Shown: one piece after another, positions 51,092 through 61,082 of the stretch
How positions within the stretch are numbered: position 1 is the first letter of the stretch
How the letters are laid out: each line of letters opens with the position of its first letter
Origin: Paucibacter sp. DJ2R-2
GTDB taxonomy: Bacteria; Pseudomonadota; Gammaproteobacteria; Burkholderiales; Burkholderiaceae_C
NCBI RefSeq assembly: GCF_025717675.1
Contig: NZ_JAJIRT010000001.1
Location: forward strand, 496,001 to 560,000
DNA length: 64,000 nucleotides
Direction of reading: 5' to 3'
Position numbers and translations under genes: made by a program
The notes under the pieces: model-generated
The model's input: the letters and a program-made list of their open reading frames with translations, nothing else
Told to the model about the DNA's origin: nothing
The model's database searches: none

Positions 51092-53581
51092 TCAGTGCGC
51101 CAGCCGGATCTGGTGCAAGCCCTCGTCCGCCCCAGCGGGCAACTCCAGCAGCAGCCGGCCCGCCTCAGCATCCAGCGTCTGAGCCGGCAATGGCAGTCCG
51201 TCGAACGCCCAGGTACGCGTAGGCACTGCGCCCCCCAAGCCCAGAATCTCCAGCCGCGCCAGCCGCTGAAATCCGGCGTTCGGGGGCAGCTCCAGCGTCA
51301 GCCCCTGGCCATCCTGGCGGACGCCGATGCGGCGCGACGCACCCTGGCGATAGCCATAGCCCTCACCGGCATCTTGAAACACCTCGCTGTGGCCAGGGCC
51401 GCCCCAGGCCACGGTCAGAGTCAGCGGCGCCGCGCGCATCTCGCCGGTATGCTGCAGCGGCGCCTGCGTGGGCACGGCGGCGCCCACGCGGACGAACAGG
51501 GGCAGGCGGTCCAGCGGCGCGGCCACGGTGGCCTCGCTGCCGCCCTCAAAGCGGCGGCCGGTCCACCAGTCCAGCCAGGCTTCGCCGGCGGGGAAGTAGA
51601 CGCTGCGCTGGCGCTCGCCCTCGCGCAGCACCGGCGCCACCAGCAGGTCGCGGCCGAGCAGGAACTGGTCGTCCACCAGGCTGGCGCGCACATCGCGCGG
51701 GAAGTTGAACCACAGCGGCCGCAGCGGCGGCAAGCCGCTGCGCTCGTTCTCCTCAAACAAGCTGTAGAGGTAGGGCAGCAGGCGGTAGCGCAGCTCGATG
51801 GTGGCGCGGTTGATGCGCTCGAACTCGGGGCCGAAAGCCCAGGGCTCGCGCGGCGCCGAGACATCGTTGGAATGCGTACGGAAGAAGGGCGTGAGCACGG
51901 CCGCCTGCAGCCAGCGGCTGTGCAGCTCGGCGCTGGGGCTGCCCATGAAGCCGCCGACATCGGCGCCTACAAAAGGCACGCCCGAGATGGACAGATTGCT
52001 CAGCATGGGGATGGTGAGCGCCAGATGCGTCCAGGTGGGCGAGTTGTCGCCCGTCCAGACCGCCGCATAGCGCTGCACACCGGCCGCGCCCGCGCGCGTC
52101 AGCACCATGGGCCGCTGCTCGGGGCGCAGGCGGCGCAGGCCCTCGAAGCTGGCGCGGGCCATCTGCAGGCCGAACACATTGTGATAACGCGCATGATCAC
52201 CGGGCCGGCCGTCGCCGGCATGGCGAGCGTCCAGCGGCAGAGTCTTTTGCGGGCCGAGCGAGATCTCGGGTTGCTTGAAGCCATCGGGCGCGAACACGCC
52301 CGGCTCGTTCATATCGTTCCAGAAGCCATCGACGCCCAGGTCCAGCGGCGCGGCGTAGAGCTGGCCGAACCAATCGCGTGCGGCAGGCGAGGTGAAATCC
52401 GGGAAGGCGCAGATGCCGGGCCAGACCTTGGCGTGCAGCTCTTGGCCATCGGCGCCGCGCATGAACACGCCGGCCTCGCGGCCGCTGCGGTAGATGGCAA
52501 AGCCTTCGTCGCGCTTGATGCCGGGGTCGACGATGGTGACGGCGCGGAAGCCCTGCGCATGCAGCTGGCCCAGCATCTCGCGCGGCTGCGGGAAGGTGCC
52601 GGGGTTCCAGGTGAAGACGCGGAAGCCGTCCATGTGGTCGATGTCGAGGTAGAGCACATCGGCCGGGATCTGGCGCTGGCGGAACTCGCGCGCCACGCTC
52701 AGAACTTCATCCTGCGTTTTGTAGGACCAACGCGACTGCTGGTAGCCCAGGGCCCAAAGCGGCGGCAGCGGGCCGCGGCCGGTGAGCGCGGTGTAGTCCT
52801 GCAGCACCCGGGCCGGGCTGCGATCCGGGCCGCCGGTGAAGACGAAGTAATCCAGCTCGCCACGCGCCGAGCCGAAGCGCCAGCGCTGCGGCTCGGTCTT
52901 GCCCATGTCGAACCAGCTGCGGCTGCTGTTGTTGAGGAAGACGCCGTGGCTCAAGCCCTGGTGCAGGGCGATGAAGAAAGGGATGGCCTGGTAAGACGGG
53001 TCGTGGCCGGGCGCGTAATCGGGCACGTCGGCGTTCCACATCACCAGATGCTGCTGGTGGCGCGAGAGCGGCAGGGCTTTTTCGCCAAAGCCGTAGTAGA
53101 GCTCGTAGTCGTCGCGCCGCTTGCTGGCCTCCACACTGCCCTCTTGGGCATCAAACATCGTCGGTCGTGCCGGATCATCGGCGCTGATCAGGCGGCCGGC
53201 GCTGTCGAACACGCTCAGCTGCAGCTCAGGGGAGCGACGGATCTGCACCCGCGTGCCGCTGGCCGAGCGCAGCTCCAGCAATTGCGGGCCGATGCGGCGC
53301 AGCTCCGCCTTGGCTTGCGACGGCGACGCGCTCAGCGCATAGCTGGCCGTGTCGGGCTCGAAAGGCGCGCCGCTGGGGCTGATGCGCACGCGCAGCACCT
53401 CGGGCGTGACGAAGCTGATGCGGGCCCGGGCGCCACGCGCCAAGCGCAGGTCCACGCCGTCCTCGCGCGGGCTGATCTGCGTGACCGGGCCGAGGCTTCG
53501 TTGCGTCGCCTCGGCAGGCAGCGGTGCGAGCACGGCGAACAGCAATGCCGTTGTGCACAGGGGATTCCACAAGCTCATCAC
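51092..53581 (-). CDS. GH31 family alpha-glucosidase/alpha-xylosidase
   Basis: This is an 829-residue exported enzyme. The (beta/alpha)8 barrel has LYLDIDHMDGFRVFTWNPGT, VDGFWNDMNEPGVF with the nucleophile Asp423, RTHSNDVSAPREPW with the acid/base region, and a C-terminal beta domain. GH31 members remove alpha-glucose or alpha-xylose. In an N-glycan locus, removal of the glucose caps of immature high-mannose glycans is the likely job. Its start overlaps the GH2 stop by ATGA; a second ATG follows directly. Confidence 0.9.
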   Translation of the reverse strand: MMSLWNPLCTTALLFAVLAPLPAEATQRSLGPVTQISPREDGVDLRLARGARARISFVTPEVLRVRISPSGAPFEPDTASYALSASPSQAKAELRRIGPQLLELRSASGTRVQIRRSPELQLSVFDSAGRLISADDPARPTMFDAQEGSVEASKRRDDYELYYGFGEKALPLSRHQQHLVMWNADVPDYAPGHDPSYQAIPFFIALHQGLSHGVFLNNSSRSWFDMGKTEPQRWRFGSARGELDYFVFTGGPDRSPARVLQDYTALTGRGPLPPLWALGYQQSRWSYKTQDEVLSVAREFRQRQIPADVLYLDIDHMDGFRVFTWNPGTFPQPREMLGQLHAQGFRAVTIVDPGIKRDEGFAIYRSGREAGVFMRGADGQELHAKVWPGICAFPDFTSPAARDWFGQLYAAPLDLGVDGFWNDMNEPGVFAPDGFKQPEISLGPQKTLPLDARHAGDGRPGDHARYHNVFGLQMARASFEGLRRLRPEQRPMVLTRAGAAGVQRYAAVWTGDNSPTWTHLALTIPMLSNLSISGVPFVGADVGGFMGSPSAELHSRWLQAAVLTPFFRTHSNDVSAPREPWAFGPEFERINRATIELRYRLLPYLYSLFEENERSGLPPLRPLWFNFPRDVRASLVDDQFLLGRDLLVAPVLREGERQRSVYFPAGEAWLDWWTGRRFEGGSEATVAAPLDRLPLFVRVGAAVPTQAPLQHTGEMRAAPLTLTVAWGGPGHSEVFQDAGEGYGYRQGASRRIGVRQDGQGLTLELPPNAGFQRLARLEILGLGGAVPTRTWAFDGLPLPAQTLDAEAGRLLLELPAGADEGLHQIRLAH

Positions 53582-56235
53582 AGCGCCGCACTCCCGAGCA
53601 CACGCAGGCGCAGGGCGCGCTGCAAGTCTTCCACATTAGCTTTGCTGTTGAGTTTGAGGCGCAGCGACTCGCCCGGCAGCAGAGTCAAAGCGTTGTCAGC
53701 CACATCCACGTCCAAGCCCTCGAACTCAATCCAGACGCCACGCGCGAGACTGCGCGCTTGCACATGCAGCTGCAGCTCTCCGCCCACGCGCTCGACCTGG
53801 GCCTGCAGGGCTGAGGCTTGTGGCCAGGCCAGGTCTTTGGCGGGCTTGAAATACACCACGCTGCGCGAAGGCGGTTCGCCCTCGACCTGCAGCTCAAACA
53901 CGGCCACGGCGGAGGCCGGGTCGGCATCGCCGAGCAAATCGGCATCGGCATAACGAGTGAGCAGCTGGGACGAGAGCGGCGCCAGGGTCAGCGCCTGGCG
54001 CTCCTCGAGCAGGGTGCGGCCTTGCAGCGTCATCACGCGCAGGCTCAGCTTGCCGCGCCTGGGTTCCGTGCGGTCGTTGATGACATGCAGCCGCGTCTGG
54101 CCAGAGGCCTCACGGAGCGCTGCCACAGTCACCGGCGCGAAGAAGCGCCGAGCCTGGAAATGCAGCGCCTTCCAGCGGCCGACATGGTCGATGCTGGACC
54201 AGGACGCGCCGGGCCAGACATCGTTGAGCTGCCAGTACAGCGAGCCCATGGTGAAGGGCCGGCTGGCGCGATGGTGCAGGGCGGCGAGCTGGATGCCCTC
54301 GGCCTGCATCAGCTGGCTGCGGTAGATGAAGTCGCCAAAATCGCGCGGCTCGCCGAACTCCTCGCGGATGTATTTCACCAGCCGCTCATTGCCCTGGCCG
54401 GCCATGAATTTCTGGTGCGCGGTGATCAGCGGCGCGCTGATGCCCTGCGCACTGCGCGGCGCGAACGCATCCACCGTGGCCTGCACCGGCCAGGCCTGCA
54501 GGCCGTACTCGGACATGAAGCGCGGTGTGATCTCCAGGTACTTGCTGACCGGGTGGGCCGGGTTGCCCCAGACCTCCCAGTAGTGCATATCGCCGCTGGC
54601 GGGCGTGTTGGCCACCTCGGCCAGGTCGTCACCGGGCGAGCTGGACCAGTAGGCGATGCCACCGCCCTCCTCGGCCACCACCTGGCGCAGATCGCGGCCG
54701 AAGAGCTGCACATAGCCCTGCCAGACGCGCTCGGCCAGGGCCGGGTCGGCGGCCTTCATGTCACGGCCATGGCCCCAGTATTTCCAGGCGATCTCCTGCT
54801 CGTTGTTGCCGCACCAAAGCACCAGGCTGGGGTGGTGGCGCAGGCGCTGCACCTGCTCGCGCGCCTCGACCGCCACATTGGCGCGGAAGGCCGGGTCGTA
54901 GGCCGGCTGCATGCCGCCGCCAAACATGAAGTCCTGCCAGATCATCAGGCCCAGCTCATCGGCCAGGTCGAAGAAGGCCTCGCTCTCGTAGTAGCCGCCG
55001 CCCCAGCTGCGGATCATATTCATGTTGGCATCACGCGCGGACTGCATCACCCGGCGCAGCTGCACAGCACTGACGCGCGACTGGAACATATCGAAAGGAA
55101 TGGAATTGGCACCCTTGGCGAAGACAGGGATGCCGTTGACCTCGAAGTGGAAGCCGCGGCCTTGCACGTCGGGCTCGCGCTTCAAGGCCACGCTGCGCAG
55201 GCCGGTGCGCTGGCTCAGCGCATCGATGCGCCGGCCCGCTTGCAAAACCTCCAACTCGTAGCGGTACAAGGCCTGCTCGCCATAGCCGTTAGGGAACCAG
55301 CGCCGCGGTTGCTCGACCTGCAGGGGCAGTTCGATTTTCTGCAGGCCGGCCTCTGTGGCCTGGCCCCGCCGCTCGGCGGCCAGCTGGCGGCGGCCATCGG
55401 GGGCGGTCTGCCAAAGACGCAGCTGATAGCCCCCCGCACGCGCCAGCTCCAGCGTGGCGATGGCGCGCAAGCGGGCCCGCTCGGCCGTGACTTCATCCTG
55501 CAGCAGCTGCAGCGATTCGATGCGCAGGCCGCTCCAGCTCTGCAGGGTCACCGGCTGACTGATGCCGGCGGTGACGTAGCGCGGGCCCCAGTCCCAGCCG
55601 TAGTGGTAGCCAGGCTTGCGGACGAAGTTGCCCGTCATGGCATCGGGCGGCTCGTCGCCATAAGGCGAGGGGTAGTTGCCGGCCAGCTTGACCGGCATGG
55701 CCTGCACCTGAGGGAGGAGTTTGGCGATGGGCGAATGGAAGACGATGCGCAGCTCATTGCCAGACGCGCGCAGCAAGCCCTGCTGCACCGGCACGCGCCA
55801 GCGGCGGAAGGCGTTGTCGGCACGGAGCAAGGTGCGGCCGTTGAGCTGCACCTCGGCGTACGTGTCCAGGCCTTCGAAGACCAGCTCCTGGCGTGCCTGC
55901 GCCAGCTGAGCGCGTGGCACATCAAAGCGCGTGCGGTACTCCCAGTCGGCCAGTCCTATCCATTGCAGCGCAGCCTCGGGCGCGCCGACATATGGATCGG
56001 GGATCAGCTGGGCGGCCAGCAGGTCGGTGTGCACCGTGCCGGGCACCTGGGCCGGGCGCCAGGCCGTGGCTGCGGCATGGGCGGCAGCCTGGTTGCTGGC
56101 GGGGCTGAGGCGGAACTGCCAGGCTTGGGTGAGGGGCAGCAGGTCGGCGGCTGAGGCGGGCATGGCGAGCAAGAGAGGCATGAGCAAGGCAGCCATGAGC
56201 AAGGCCGGGCGACGAAGCAAGGTCCGAAACTTCAT
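53578..56235 (-). CDS. GH2 family beta-mannosidase
   Basis: This is an 885-residue exported enzyme with a signal peptide (LLMAALLMPLLLAMPASAA). It has the GH2 sugar-binding domain (VPGTVHTDLLAAQLIPDPYV), a barrel with GWDWGPRYVTAGI, MNMIRSWGGGYYESEAFFDL, DELGLMIWQDFMFGGGMQPA and the acid/base WCGNNEQEIAW, and a C-terminal beta domain. The WDWGPR and WCGNNE wording is typical of beta-mannosidases rather than beta-galactosidases. It should cut the core Man-beta-1,4-GlcNAc. Its stop overlaps the GH31 start and its own start overlaps the halogenase stop by 4 bases. Confidence 0.9.
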   Translation of the reverse strand: MKFRTLLRRPALLMAALLMPLLLAMPASAADLLPLTQAWQFRLSPASNQAAAHAAATAWRPAQVPGTVHTDLLAAQLIPDPYVGAPEAALQWIGLADWEYRTRFDVPRAQLAQARQELVFEGLDTYAEVQLNGRTLLRADNAFRRWRVPVQQGLLRASGNELRIVFHSPIAKLLPQVQAMPVKLAGNYPSPYGDEPPDAMTGNFVRKPGYHYGWDWGPRYVTAGISQPVTLQSWSGLRIESLQLLQDEVTAERARLRAIATLELARAGGYQLRLWQTAPDGRRQLAAERRGQATEAGLQKIELPLQVEQPRRWFPNGYGEQALYRYELEVLQAGRRIDALSQRTGLRSVALKREPDVQGRGFHFEVNGIPVFAKGANSIPFDMFQSRVSAVQLRRVMQSARDANMNMIRSWGGGYYESEAFFDLADELGLMIWQDFMFGGGMQPAYDPAFRANVAVEAREQVQRLRHHPSLVLWCGNNEQEIAWKYWGHGRDMKAADPALAERVWQGYVQLFGRDLRQVVAEEGGGIAYWSSSPGDDLAEVANTPASGDMHYWEVWGNPAHPVSKYLEITPRFMSEYGLQAWPVQATVDAFAPRSAQGISAPLITAHQKFMAGQGNERLVKYIREEFGEPRDFGDFIYRSQLMQAEGIQLAALHHRASRPFTMGSLYWQLNDVWPGASWSSIDHVGRWKALHFQARRFFAPVTVAALREASGQTRLHVINDRTEPRRGKLSLRVMTLQGRTLLEERQALTLAPLSSQLLTRYADADLLGDADPASAVAVFELQVEGEPPSRSVVYFKPAKDLAWPQASALQAQVERVGGELQLHVQARSLARGVWIEFEGLDVDVADNALTLLPGESLRLKLNSKANVEDLQRALRLRVLGSAAL

Positions 56236-57791
56236 GCGGCCCTCCAGTAACGCTCAATCCACTGCTGGTGGGTGGGCATGACGGCCACGGCGTCGCTCAG
56301 GATGTGGCGCGTGCCTTCCACGAAAGCGTGCAGGCGGTCTTCGGGCATGTCGTCGACGATGGGGTGGTAGCTGCGCGGAAGGATGCGCTGGCCCAGCATC
56401 ACTTGCACCCAGCTGGGCAGGGCGAAGAAATCCTCGCCGTGGCGGAAATAGCGGCCGTCGGCGCGGAACAGGTCCATGGCCTCGCGCAGGCTGTCAGGCA
56501 CGGACATGGTGCGGCAGTCGTTCCAGAAATCGGAATCGTCGCGCTCGGTCGCGTGGTAGTGCAGGATCAAGAAGTCGCGCACGCGCTCGTACTCGAACGC
56601 GGTCTCGCGGTTGAAGCGCTCGGCCAGCTGCGGGTTGAACTCACGACCCGGGAACAGGCTGAGCAAGCGGCTGAGGCCCGATTGCACGAGGTAGATGCTG
56701 GTGGATTCCAGCGGCTCCAGGAATCCGCTGGCCAGGCCCAGGGCGATCACGTTCTTGTTCCAGACCTGCTTGCGCATGCCGGTGGTGAAGCGCAGCAGGC
56801 GCGGGTCGGCCAGGGGCTTGCCGTCGAGATTCGCCATCAGGGTGGCGGCGGCCTGGTCCTCGCTGAGGTGCTGGCTGGAGAAGACATAGCCGTTGCCGAT
56901 GCGGTGCTGCAGCGGGATGCGCCATTGCCAGCCGGCGGCCTGGGCGGTTGCGCGGGTGTATGGGGTGATCGGATTGGCGCCTTCGCAAGGCACGGCCAGG
57001 GCGCGATCGCAAGGCAGCCAGTGTGACCAGTCGGTGTAGCCGGTCTTCAGGGTCTCTTCGATCAGCAGGCCGCGAAAGCCCGAGCAGTCGATGAAGAGAT
57101 CACCCTCGACGCGCTCGCCGCTTTCCAGCTGCACGGCCTCGATGAAGCCGTCGTCAGTGCGCTGCAGGGCGCGCACGATCTTGCCTTCGATGCGCTGCAC
57201 GCCGCGGCGTTCGGAGATCTCGCGCAGAAAGCGCGCGTAGAGGCTGGCGTCGAAATGGTAGGCATACGCGATATCGGCCAGCGGCGAATCCGGCGCCGCC
57301 GAAGGGTCGCCGGGGATGAACTTGCCCTGCGGTGCCATCAAGGTCTGCAGCGAGTAGTCGCCAATCGGCCCGGCCCGGCCGGCCAGGAATTGCTTGAGCC
57401 AGAACTGGTGAAAGGGCAGCGGCCCGCGCGAGCGGCCGATGACGCCGAAGCCGTGGGTGTAGCGGTCGCCGATGCGGGCCCAGTCGCGGAACTCGATGCC
57501 GAGCTTGACGGTGCCCTGGGTGCGGCGCACGAACTCCGTCTCGTCGATGCCCAGCATCTGGCCGTTGAACATGCGGATGTGCGGCACGCTGGCCTCACCG
57601 ACGCCGACGATGCCGATCTCCTCGGACTCGATCAAGCGCACCGAGGCCTGCCGGCCCAGGTAGGTGGCCAGGGTGACTGCGGCCATCCAGCCGGCGCTGC
57701 CGCCCCCGACCACCACCACGCGGCGGATGCGCGCGTCCTGGGCTGGATTGCTGATGCTGAGGCCCTTGTCGAGACTGCTGCTTTCACTCAT
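56232..57791 (-). CDS. Tryptophan-halogenase-like flavoprotein of the glycan locus
   Basis: This 519-residue protein has the FAD motif GGGSAGW (29-35), the lysine of the halogenase active site in TVKLGIEFRDW (Lys96) and the WxWxIP motif (Trp288, Trp290). Homologues are repeatedly found beside TonB-dependent receptors in carbohydrate loci of Caulobacter, Xanthomonas and relatives, where halogenation has rarely been shown. ATG 57791 has AGGAGGG upstream. It lies between the receptor and GH2 with a 4-base overlap on the GH2 side. Confidence 0.85.
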   Translation of the reverse strand: MSESSSLDKGLSISNPAQDARIRRVVVVGGGSAGWMAAVTLATYLGRQASVRLIESEEIGIVGVGEASVPHIRMFNGQMLGIDETEFVRRTQGTVKLGIEFRDWARIGDRYTHGFGVIGRSRGPLPFHQFWLKQFLAGRAGPIGDYSLQTLMAPQGKFIPGDPSAAPDSPLADIAYAYHFDASLYARFLREISERRGVQRIEGKIVRALQRTDDGFIEAVQLESGERVEGDLFIDCSGFRGLLIEETLKTGYTDWSHWLPCDRALAVPCEGANPITPYTRATAQAAGWQWRIPLQHRIGNGYVFSSQHLSEDQAAATLMANLDGKPLADPRLLRFTTGMRKQVWNKNVIALGLASGFLEPLESTSIYLVQSGLSRLLSLFPGREFNPQLAERFNRETAFEYERVRDFLILHYHATERDDSDFWNDCRTMSVPDSLREAMDLFRADGRYFRHGEDFFALPSWVQVMLGQRILPRSYHPIVDDMPEDRLHAFVEGTRHILSDAVAVMPTHQQWIERYWRAA

Positions 57792-57850
57792 GCTTGAAAA
57801 CCCTCCTGCCGGGTCAGGGGCGCGGCACACGCACACACAAACACACAAAG

Positions 57851-57886
57851 AAAAAGGTCGGCCCTGGGTTGCAGCCCATGCCGACC
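57851..57886 (-). terminator. Partial terminator between receptor and halogenase
   Basis: On the minus strand the arm GGTCGGC pairs with GCCGACC (57880-57886 with 57856-57862) around a GGG/CCC inner stem, and is followed directly by TTTTTCTTTG. It is placed after the receptor stop and before the halogenase gene, so it should lower, not end, expression of the enzyme genes relative to the receptor. A CA-rich tract (57825-57848) follows. Confidence 0.75.
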
Positions 57887-57947
57887 GGTGGCCCCCTCAC
57901 GAGGTCAGCGCGAGGGGTCGAGGAACATCGTGCAATTGGCCGGTGCG

Positions 57948-60900
57948 TCAGTACTTGTAGGTTAGGCCCACATAGGCAATGCGCCCGGCGTAGCTGTTGC
58001 CATAGAAGCGATCCTGCGTGTCATTGCCCAGGTGCGAGCGTGCTTCCTGCTTGGTCAGGTTGAGCACCGAGGCCGTGAGGCTCAGCGCCTTGCTGACGTT
58101 GTAGGCGGCATTCAGGTCGATCTGGCTGTAGGGGTCGGAGTAGACATTCAAGCCGTTCATCAGACCGCCCACCACCACACCGCGGCGGTTGTAAGAGGCG
58201 CGCAGCAAGTACTGGTCGTTGCCGTAGAACACGGTCAGATTGCCCTGGTTCTTGGCGCTGCCGACCAGAGGCGACTTGCCGATCACCTTGCCGTCGGCCA
58301 AGGTGATCTCGGCCTGGTTGGTCTTGTTGTAGGTGTAGTTGAACTGGAAACCCAGGCCGAAGTCCAGGGTGTGCTGGCCGTACAGCTCGATGCCTTGCGA
58401 GACGGCGTCGCGGCCGCCGGCGCTGGTGGCGTAGTTCTGCACGGTGACGCTGGTGCCGCCCACGTCCATCACCATATCGCGCACCACGGGCACCGAGAAG
58501 TTGCTGACGTTCTTGCGGAACAAGCCCGCGCCCAGCACCGAGCCGCGGTGGAAGTACCACTCCAGGCCCAGGTCGTACTGCGTGGCCTTGTAGGGCTCCA
58601 GGCTCTTGTTGCTGCCCTGGCCGAACCAGCCCACCTTGTCGGCGCCACCGATCAGGCGACGGTCGTTGACGTATTCCTGGCTGTAAGACTTGAGGCCACC
58701 GGGCGAGGCGATGTCGCCGTAGCTCGGGCGGGCAATCACCTTGGATGCAGCGGCGCGCAGCAGCAGGTTCTTGCTCAGGTCATAGGCCAGGTTGAGGCTG
58801 GGCAGCACATCGGTGTAGCTGCGGTCCAGCGAGCTGACCACGAAGGACGAGACATGGCCGGTGGCCGGGTTGCTGTTGCTGTCCGGCAGCTTGGTGAAGC
58901 CGCTGACGCAGCCCGAGCCGGCCGGGGCGCCGGTGGCCGGCAGGCCGCCCGGCAAGCAGGGCGCGGGGTTGCCGTCCGGGCCGTCGAAGAAGTAGTCGTT
59001 GTAGTAATCGACCTGGTCCGTCGAATCGGCATGCTGCTTGGTGCGCACCAGGCGCAGGCCCACATTGCCGCGCAGGCGGTCGGCGCGGATGTTTGCCTGC
59101 AGGTAGGCGGCCGTGATTTTCTCGCCCACGTTGTAGACGAAGTTGTTCTCCTGGCGGGTCTGCATTGCACCGTAGGTCTTGTTCAGGTGCGCGATATAGG
59201 CCGGGTAGTCGATGGCCGGGAAGGCGCTGGCGCTGAGGCCGCCGGCCAGATTGCCGAGCGAGTCACCGTAGAGGAAGGACGGCAGGAACTTGGACGCCGT
59301 GGCGTCGCAGCCGTTCTGGAAGCGCTTGTCGTAGTTGGCGGGGTCCGCACCCTGGCAGACCCAGTAGTTGTTGCCGGTGCTGCGGCGGGTGCCGCCATCG
59401 CGGGTCTTGAGGCCGAACTGCAGGGAGTCGAGCCACTCGCTGTCTTGCTGCCAGGTGAAATCGGCCTGGGCGTATTTCTGCTCGGTGCCGTTCTTGGTCC
59501 AGGACGAGGAGGTGGAGCCGAGGTCGATCTCGCCAATGCCCTTCTGCAGATTGGCCATCAGCTCGGGCGCAAAAGTCATGGTCGGCGTGCCGACCAAGCT
59601 CCAGGCACTGGCGGTGTTGCCCATGGTCCAGCTGCCGTTGGCGTTCTGCATGCGCGGCTTGATGGGCATGGAGAACTGCATGTCCGGGCCGCCCTTGGCC
59701 CAGGTACGGCCGAGCTTGAAGCTGGCTTCGATGCTGTCGCCCTTCCACTCGGCGGTGAGGTCGGCGGTCTGCGACAAGGCCTTCTCGCGGTTGTAGCTGC
59801 CGGTGATCTGCGGCGTGGGCACGGTGCAATCGTCCGGGCCCCAGCCACCAGGCTTCTGGCCGCCGGCAGCTGCGGCGCCTTCGCTGCAGTAATAGGTCTT
59901 TCCGGGGTGGGCGCTGTACTGGGCGCCAGTGACGATGGTGCCGCTGGGATCGAAGGTCAGGCGGTCCAGCAGGCGGCCGGTGGGCCAGTTGCCGTCACCG
60001 TCGTAACGGGCCAGGTTCCACTCGGGCACCTTGAGGATATTGGTCTGCGAGTTCTGCGACAGATTGAAGCGGAAGTAGTTGCCGGTCAGGGTCAGCCGGT
60101 CGATGGGCTTGGCTTGCAGGGTCAGCTGCCCGCCTTGGCGCTCACGCTCTTCGCTCTTCACGTTGAGGTTGACCGAGGTCGGCATCATGAAGTTCTTGTA
60201 GTACTTGCCGCTCTGGTCGTAGAAGCCGGACTGGCCCCACCAGTAGCTGCTCATGCCCGAGGGCTTGCCATTGACATCGGTGGCGGGGTTGGTCTTGTAG
60301 TTGTCGCCGTACCACTGCCAGTTTTCGGTGCTGGCGCCCATGGTTCGGGTGGTGCGCTTTTGCTGCGTCACACCCACCAGCACGCCGAAGCGCTTGGCCT
60401 CGTCATGCCAGGCGTACTGGCCGGAGAACTGGCCATCGATCTTGTTCGTGGTGTCGGCCGAGGTGCCCTCGGCAGTGAAGAAGCCGCTGTTGGACTTCAT
60501 GTCCAGCGGGCGGCGTGTGTGCAGGATCACCGTGCCGCCGACGCCGCCTTCATCGAGGCGCGCTTCCGGCGACTTGAACAGCTCGGCGCTGGACAGCATG
60601 TTCGCCGGCATCAGCATGTAGTTGAAGGAACGGGTCGGGTCGCCGTTGGACTCGGCCGTGGCGATGTAGTTGCCGTTCAGCTGGGTCAGGGTCAGCTCGG
60701 ACGAGAGCCCGCGCACGCTGACGTTCTTGCCCTCGCCGCCGCTGCGGTCCACCACCACGCCGGGCACGCGCTGCAGCGCGTCGGCCACGTTCTTGTCGGG
60801 GAACTTGCCCACGTCTTCGGCATTGACCACTTCGACGATGGCATTGGCATTGCGCTTCTGGTCGAGGCTCTTCTCGATCGAGCTGCGATAGCCGGTGACG

Positions 60901-61082
60901 ACCACCGTGTCCATCTGCGCCGGTTCGGCCTTCTTGTCGGCGGGCTTGTCGGCCACAGCGGCCTGCGCGTGGGCGCTGCCGCCCAAGGCCAACAAAGCGA
61001 TGCCGACCGCCGTGGCAATCGGCGTCTTGGCGGTGAAGGCCCAGCGACGCTGTCGTGATTCGTGCGTGTTCTTCGATGTCAT
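57948..61082 (-). CDS. TonB-dependent receptor for glycan uptake
   Basis: This 1044-residue outer-membrane receptor has a signal peptide (AVGIALLALGGSAHAQA), a TonB box-like MDTVVVTGYRSS, and the plug domain (EDVGKFPDKNVADALQRVPG, VSVRGLSSELTLTQLNG). Its long barrel ends in an aromatic residue (YVGLTYKY). The EDVGKFPDKNVADALQRVPG wording is typical of the carbohydrate-type receptors of Caulobacter, Xanthomonas and Burkholderiales. It should import released N-glycans. ATG 61082 has AGGAG upstream. It heads the halogenase-GH2-GH31-PNGase operon. Confidence 0.92.
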   Translation of the reverse strand: MTSKNTHESRQRRWAFTAKTPIATAVGIALLALGGSAHAQAAVADKPADKKAEPAQMDTVVVTGYRSSIEKSLDQKRNANAIVEVVNAEDVGKFPDKNVADALQRVPGVVVDRSGGEGKNVSVRGLSSELTLTQLNGNYIATAESNGDPTRSFNYMLMPANMLSSAELFKSPEARLDEGGVGGTVILHTRRPLDMKSNSGFFTAEGTSADTTNKIDGQFSGQYAWHDEAKRFGVLVGVTQQKRTTRTMGASTENWQWYGDNYKTNPATDVNGKPSGMSSYWWGQSGFYDQSGKYYKNFMMPTSVNLNVKSEERERQGGQLTLQAKPIDRLTLTGNYFRFNLSQNSQTNILKVPEWNLARYDGDGNWPTGRLLDRLTFDPSGTIVTGAQYSAHPGKTYYCSEGAAAAGGQKPGGWGPDDCTVPTPQITGSYNREKALSQTADLTAEWKGDSIEASFKLGRTWAKGGPDMQFSMPIKPRMQNANGSWTMGNTASAWSLVGTPTMTFAPELMANLQKGIGEIDLGSTSSSWTKNGTEQKYAQADFTWQQDSEWLDSLQFGLKTRDGGTRRSTGNNYWVCQGADPANYDKRFQNGCDATASKFLPSFLYGDSLGNLAGGLSASAFPAIDYPAYIAHLNKTYGAMQTRQENNFVYNVGEKITAAYLQANIRADRLRGNVGLRLVRTKQHADSTDQVDYYNDYFFDGPDGNPAPCLPGGLPATGAPAGSGCVSGFTKLPDSNSNPATGHVSSFVVSSLDRSYTDVLPSLNLAYDLSKNLLLRAAASKVIARPSYGDIASPGGLKSYSQEYVNDRRLIGGADKVGWFGQGSNKSLEPYKATQYDLGLEWYFHRGSVLGAGLFRKNVSNFSVPVVRDMVMDVGGTSVTVQNYATSAGGRDAVSQGIELYGQHTLDFGLGFQFNYTYNKTNQAEITLADGKVIGKSPLVGSAKNQGNLTVFYGNDQYLLRASYNRRGVVVGGLMNGLNVYSDPYSQIDLNAAYNVSKALSLTASVLNLTKQEARSHLGNDTQDRFYGNSYAGRIAYVGLTYKY

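Noticed and set aside
50939-53953. Long + strand frame opposite the PNGase, GH31 and GH2 genes
   Set aside because: It crosses three genes with strong family evidence on the other strand and has no ribosome site or recognisable domain.
56232-57791. A halogenated natural-product pathway suggested by the tryptophan-halogenase motif
   Set aside because: No biosynthetic genes (NRPS, PKS, tryptophan modification) are near, and homologues in this receptor context belong to carbohydrate loci.
57822-57850. CA-rich tract that would encode a CVCVCV start of the halogenase
   Set aside because: The downstream ATG at 57791 has a strong AGGAGGG site and fits family starts, so the tract is non-coding.
58032-61058. 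Open frame of more than 1000 codons antisense to the TonB-dependent receptor
   Set aside because: It lies fully opposite a receptor with clear family motifs. High third-position GC leaves such frames open, and its translation shows only Ala/Val/Gly-rich sequence with no motif.
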